A DNA stretch of 64,000 nucleotides from Diplonema japonicum (Eukaryota; Euglenozoa; Diplonemea; Diplonemida; Diplonemidae): assembly GCA_964019335.1 (NCBI GenBank), contig OZ025666.1, positions 374,501 to 438,500 on the forward strand, in the 5' to 3' direction. Shown piece after piece: positions 62,144-64,000 of the stretch. Position 1 is the first letter of the stretch. Each line of letters opens with the position of its first letter. The translations under genes and the position numbers were made by a program. Below the pieces are notes generated by a model that was not told the origin of the DNA, ran no database searches, and worked only from the letters and a program-made list of their open reading frames with translations.

Positions 62144-64000
62144 ATGATACTTGTACAGGTTTTTTTAACAGCCTTGTCGCAAGCAAACACTACGACAGCG
62201 ACATTGTTACCCCCGTTAGAGGATGATGAAGGCTGCGACTGGGCAAAGTTCCAGGACACGATCTGCCTCGACGAAATAGACAGCGAATGGTGGGGCTTCA
62301 CCATTGAAATCCTAATCCTTGCTATCACGTTTCTCGGCCTGGCCATCGTCTGCGACGAATACCTCGTCCCGTCTTTGGAAACACTGTGCTTAAGAATGCA
62401 TATAAGAGAAGACATAGCCGGGTGTACATTTCTCGCATTCGGGTCCTCTGCTCCTGAGATCATCGTGAATTCCCTCGCTACATTGAAACAAACAGATGGT
62501 TCCACCGACCTTGGGATAGGAACTATCATCGGTTCAGGGATGATAGCTTTCACTTTGATACCGGGGCTTTGCGGGGTGTCTGGTGGTGCGGAACAACCTT
62601 TACTCCTCAAAAGACGGCCGATAGCCCGGGATACCATAGGGTACCTAGCAGGGCTGACCCAGTTGGTGTTTTATTTCGATGATGGTGAGATCACAACTAT
62701 GGAGTCTGCGATGCTTGTCGCGTCATTTGTTGTTTACATATTGGTCGTGTTGATGTCACCTATGGTGCGGAGGCGTTTCTGTCTTTCACAGCAGAACAGC
62801 GTTCTGACGGAGAGCAGCGTGCTGCTTTCCGACGCAACGCATCGCGGTTCACTAAACAAACCAAAGCCTGTGCGATTCCTCGACCGTTCGGGCAACGAAA
62901 CCATCGTCCCTGTAATCGGCCCGATTTTTTCCACAAGCAAACAAGACATTGGATCAGACACATCAGCCTTACACATCAAGCTCGGCAATCCCGTCACACT
63001 TCTCGTCGAAGGCGATATTTCAAGCCGCATCTTCTTAGAAAACACCGGAGCTGTTCGTATAATCACAGACATACAGGACCTGCTCCAAGAACGGGGTATA
63101 CTCACCACAATGGAATGGGAGGTCGGTTCGAAGATTGAAGTGTACAACAGGAAGACGAAGAGCTTCGTGGAGGGCACCATCACGGGGAAGTTTTTGGAGT
63201 ACAACACGTACTCCGTCCGCCCGTTGAACCCGATCAAAAAGGAGCTGGAGCACATCCCGTTTGCGGACATACGGCCCACGCAGGACCTTCTGCCAGGGTT
63301 CATAGCGAAGATACAAAACCCGTCGTCGGCTTTAAAAAGCAGGAAGAACATGCTGCTTCACGCTTACGAACACGGTGCGCTATCGGAACAACAGTACGAC
63401 GAGGCAATGGGAGTTCTGGAGACGAAGATCGACCTCCTCGATGATGGGTTGTCGTCATCGTCGAACGCGGTTTCAACGGTTTCGGAGTTCAGACGGAAAT
63501 GGTGGAAGGATGTCGACACCAACGGTGCGGACAGACCGTTGTGGAAGCGGTTTTTCATGGGGTTCGTCACGACGTGGAGGTGCGTGTTCAAGTGGACCAT
63601 CCCAGTGAAGGAGACAGAGGACACGGATTCCACCGACGACGACGATGGCTCTCAAGAGGAGCGCACCTTCAACTCCCGGTACCCATTCACCATGATAGCC
63701 TCGTTGATGTGGGTTGCCTTGCTGTCCTTCATCATCGGAACTGTCGCAGAACGATGGGCCGACCTCAGCGGGCTTGGAACCTCCTTCGTCGGGATTCTGT
63801 TGATCTCCATCGGAGCAGAGGTCCCGGACTGCGTTTCATCCCTCGCTGTTGCAAAACGTGGGTACGGGTCAATGGCAGTCGCAAACTCACTGGGGTCCCA
63901 AAATATCAATATTTATATTGGTCTGGGCCTGCCGTGGCTGATCTCAAACCTCATTAACCAGGGTAAGAGCGACGGGGACCACATTACGATTGATGATCCG
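62144..64000 (+). CDS. Na+/Ca2+ (K+) exchanger, SLC24/NCKX-like, 3' partial
   Basis: A cation antiporter that expels Ca2+ in exchange for Na+ (with or without K+). The frame is open from ATG 62144 to the window edge (619 residues). A short hydrophobic N-terminus, possibly a signal peptide, precedes the first membrane domain with the alpha-1 repeat (IAGCTFLAFGSSAPEII, catalytic Glu105; then GIGTIIGSGMIAF). A large cytosolic region follows (about residues 210-510), with a folded-looking part (VGSKIEVYNRKTKSFVEGTITGKFLEYNTYSVRP) and an acidic tract (DTDSTDDDD). The alpha-2 repeat follows near residue 550 (SIGAEVPDCVSSLAVAKRGYGSMAVANSLGSQNINIYIGLGLPW). The alpha-2 GSNxxDI position reads GSQNINI, with Asn where K+-dependent exchangers have Asp. 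The C-terminal helices lie beyond the window. Confidence 0.88.
   Translation, partial: MILVQVFLTALSQANTTTATLLPPLEDDEGCDWAKFQDTICLDEIDSEWWGFTIEILILAITFLGLAIVCDEYLVPSLETLCLRMHIREDIAGCTFLAFGSSAPEIIVNSLATLKQTDGSTDLGIGTIIGSGMIAFTLIPGLCGVSGGAEQPLLLKRRPIARDTIGYLAGLTQLVFYFDDGEITTMESAMLVASFVVYILVVLMSPMVRRRFCLSQQNSVLTESSVLLSDATHRGSLNKPKPVRFLDRSGNETIVPVIGPIFSTSKQDIGSDTSALHIKLGNPVTLLVEGDISSRIFLENTGAVRIITDIQDLLQERGILTTMEWEVGSKIEVYNRKTKSFVEGTITGKFLEYNTYSVRPLNPIKKELEHIPFADIRPTQDLLPGFIAKIQNPSSALKSRKNMLLHAYEHGALSEQQYDEAMGVLETKIDLLDDGLSSSSNAVSTVSEFRRKWWKDVDTNGADRPLWKRFFMGFVTTWRCVFKWTIPVKETEDTDSTDDDDGSQEERTFNSRYPFTMIASLMWVALLSFIIGTVAERWADLSGLGTSFVGILLISIGAEVPDCVSSLAVAKRGYGSMAVANSLGSQNINIYIGLGLPWLISNLINQGKSDGDHITIDDP

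Overview
This window comes from a microbial eukaryote. It has spliceosomal introns, a signal-peptide BiP ending in an ER-retention tetrapeptide, a U2AF65-type splicing factor, an epsin-type ENTH protein, ribosomal protein eS27 and box C/D snoRNAs. Almost every host gene lies on the plus strand; the minus-strand coding signals lie in a DNA transposon (17.7-20.8 kb) and in an insertion inside a U2AF intron (57.2-58.6 kb). One-directional gene order, near-identical tandem genes and an Ala/Cys-repeat secreted protein recall dinoflagellates and their relatives, but this is an impression and I do not assign a lineage. Most introns are tiny (34-69 nt), while the BiP gene carries a 3.4-kb intron. Intergenic DNA is rich in A/T/C/G homopolymers.

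Layout. 0-0.4 kb: 3' end of a Cys/Ala-repeat protein. 0.8-3.1 kb: snoRNA array A. 3.2-4.6 kb: SLC37/GlpT-like transporter. 5.5-6.6 kb: TIR element with a 6-bp target duplication. 7.5-9.4 kb: Pro/Gln-rich protein. 10.7-37.3 kb: four full-length MDR/ABCB-type ABC transporters plus a 3' relic of a fifth, interrupted by a secreted AA10 lytic polysaccharide monooxygenase (15.8 kb) and a TIR transposon (17.7-20.8 kb) that ends 37 bp before the second ABC start codon. 38.8 kb: an 18S rRNA fragment. 39.1-40.3 kb: two copies of a dispersed, possibly Pol III-type repeat. 40.6 kb: secreted GH18 chitinase. 43.3-47.8 kb: unknown protein, CAP/SCP-like protein, ENTH/epsin-like protein. 48.9-54.4 kb: BiP, whose first intron holds snoRNA array B. 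55.2-56.3 kb: snoRNA array C. 56.5-59.8 kb: U2AF65. 60.2-61.2 kb: unknown coiled-coil protein. 61.7 kb: eS27. 62.1 kb to the end: Na+/Ca2+ exchanger, 3' truncated.

Most interesting system. The arrays at 0.8-3.1, 49.3-52.6 and 55.3-56.3 kb are clusters of box C/D snoRNAs, recognised here from C (RTGATGA) and D (CTGA) boxes and from rRNA-complementary guides read at the D+5 rule. The guides match the targets of snR13/U15, snR63/U46, snR56/U25, U30, snR39/U32/U51 and, less exactly, snR54/U59. Two independently found guides predict 28S sites 25 nt apart, as known for yeast A2256/A2281. The U30-like guide is a perfect 13-nt complement to the 18S fragment in this same window. The BiP intron is therefore a polycistronic snoRNA host, and its modules have been duplicated and shuffled between loci.

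Second theme. The ABC copies are nearly identical at nucleotide level in the nucleotide-binding domains and intron, but differ in discrete patches over transmembrane helices, with copy 3 a mosaic of the other types. This suggests gene conversion plus diversification of the substrate cavity. The AA10 and GH18 enzymes share a C-terminal CBM1-like domain and form a secreted chitin-degrading pair.
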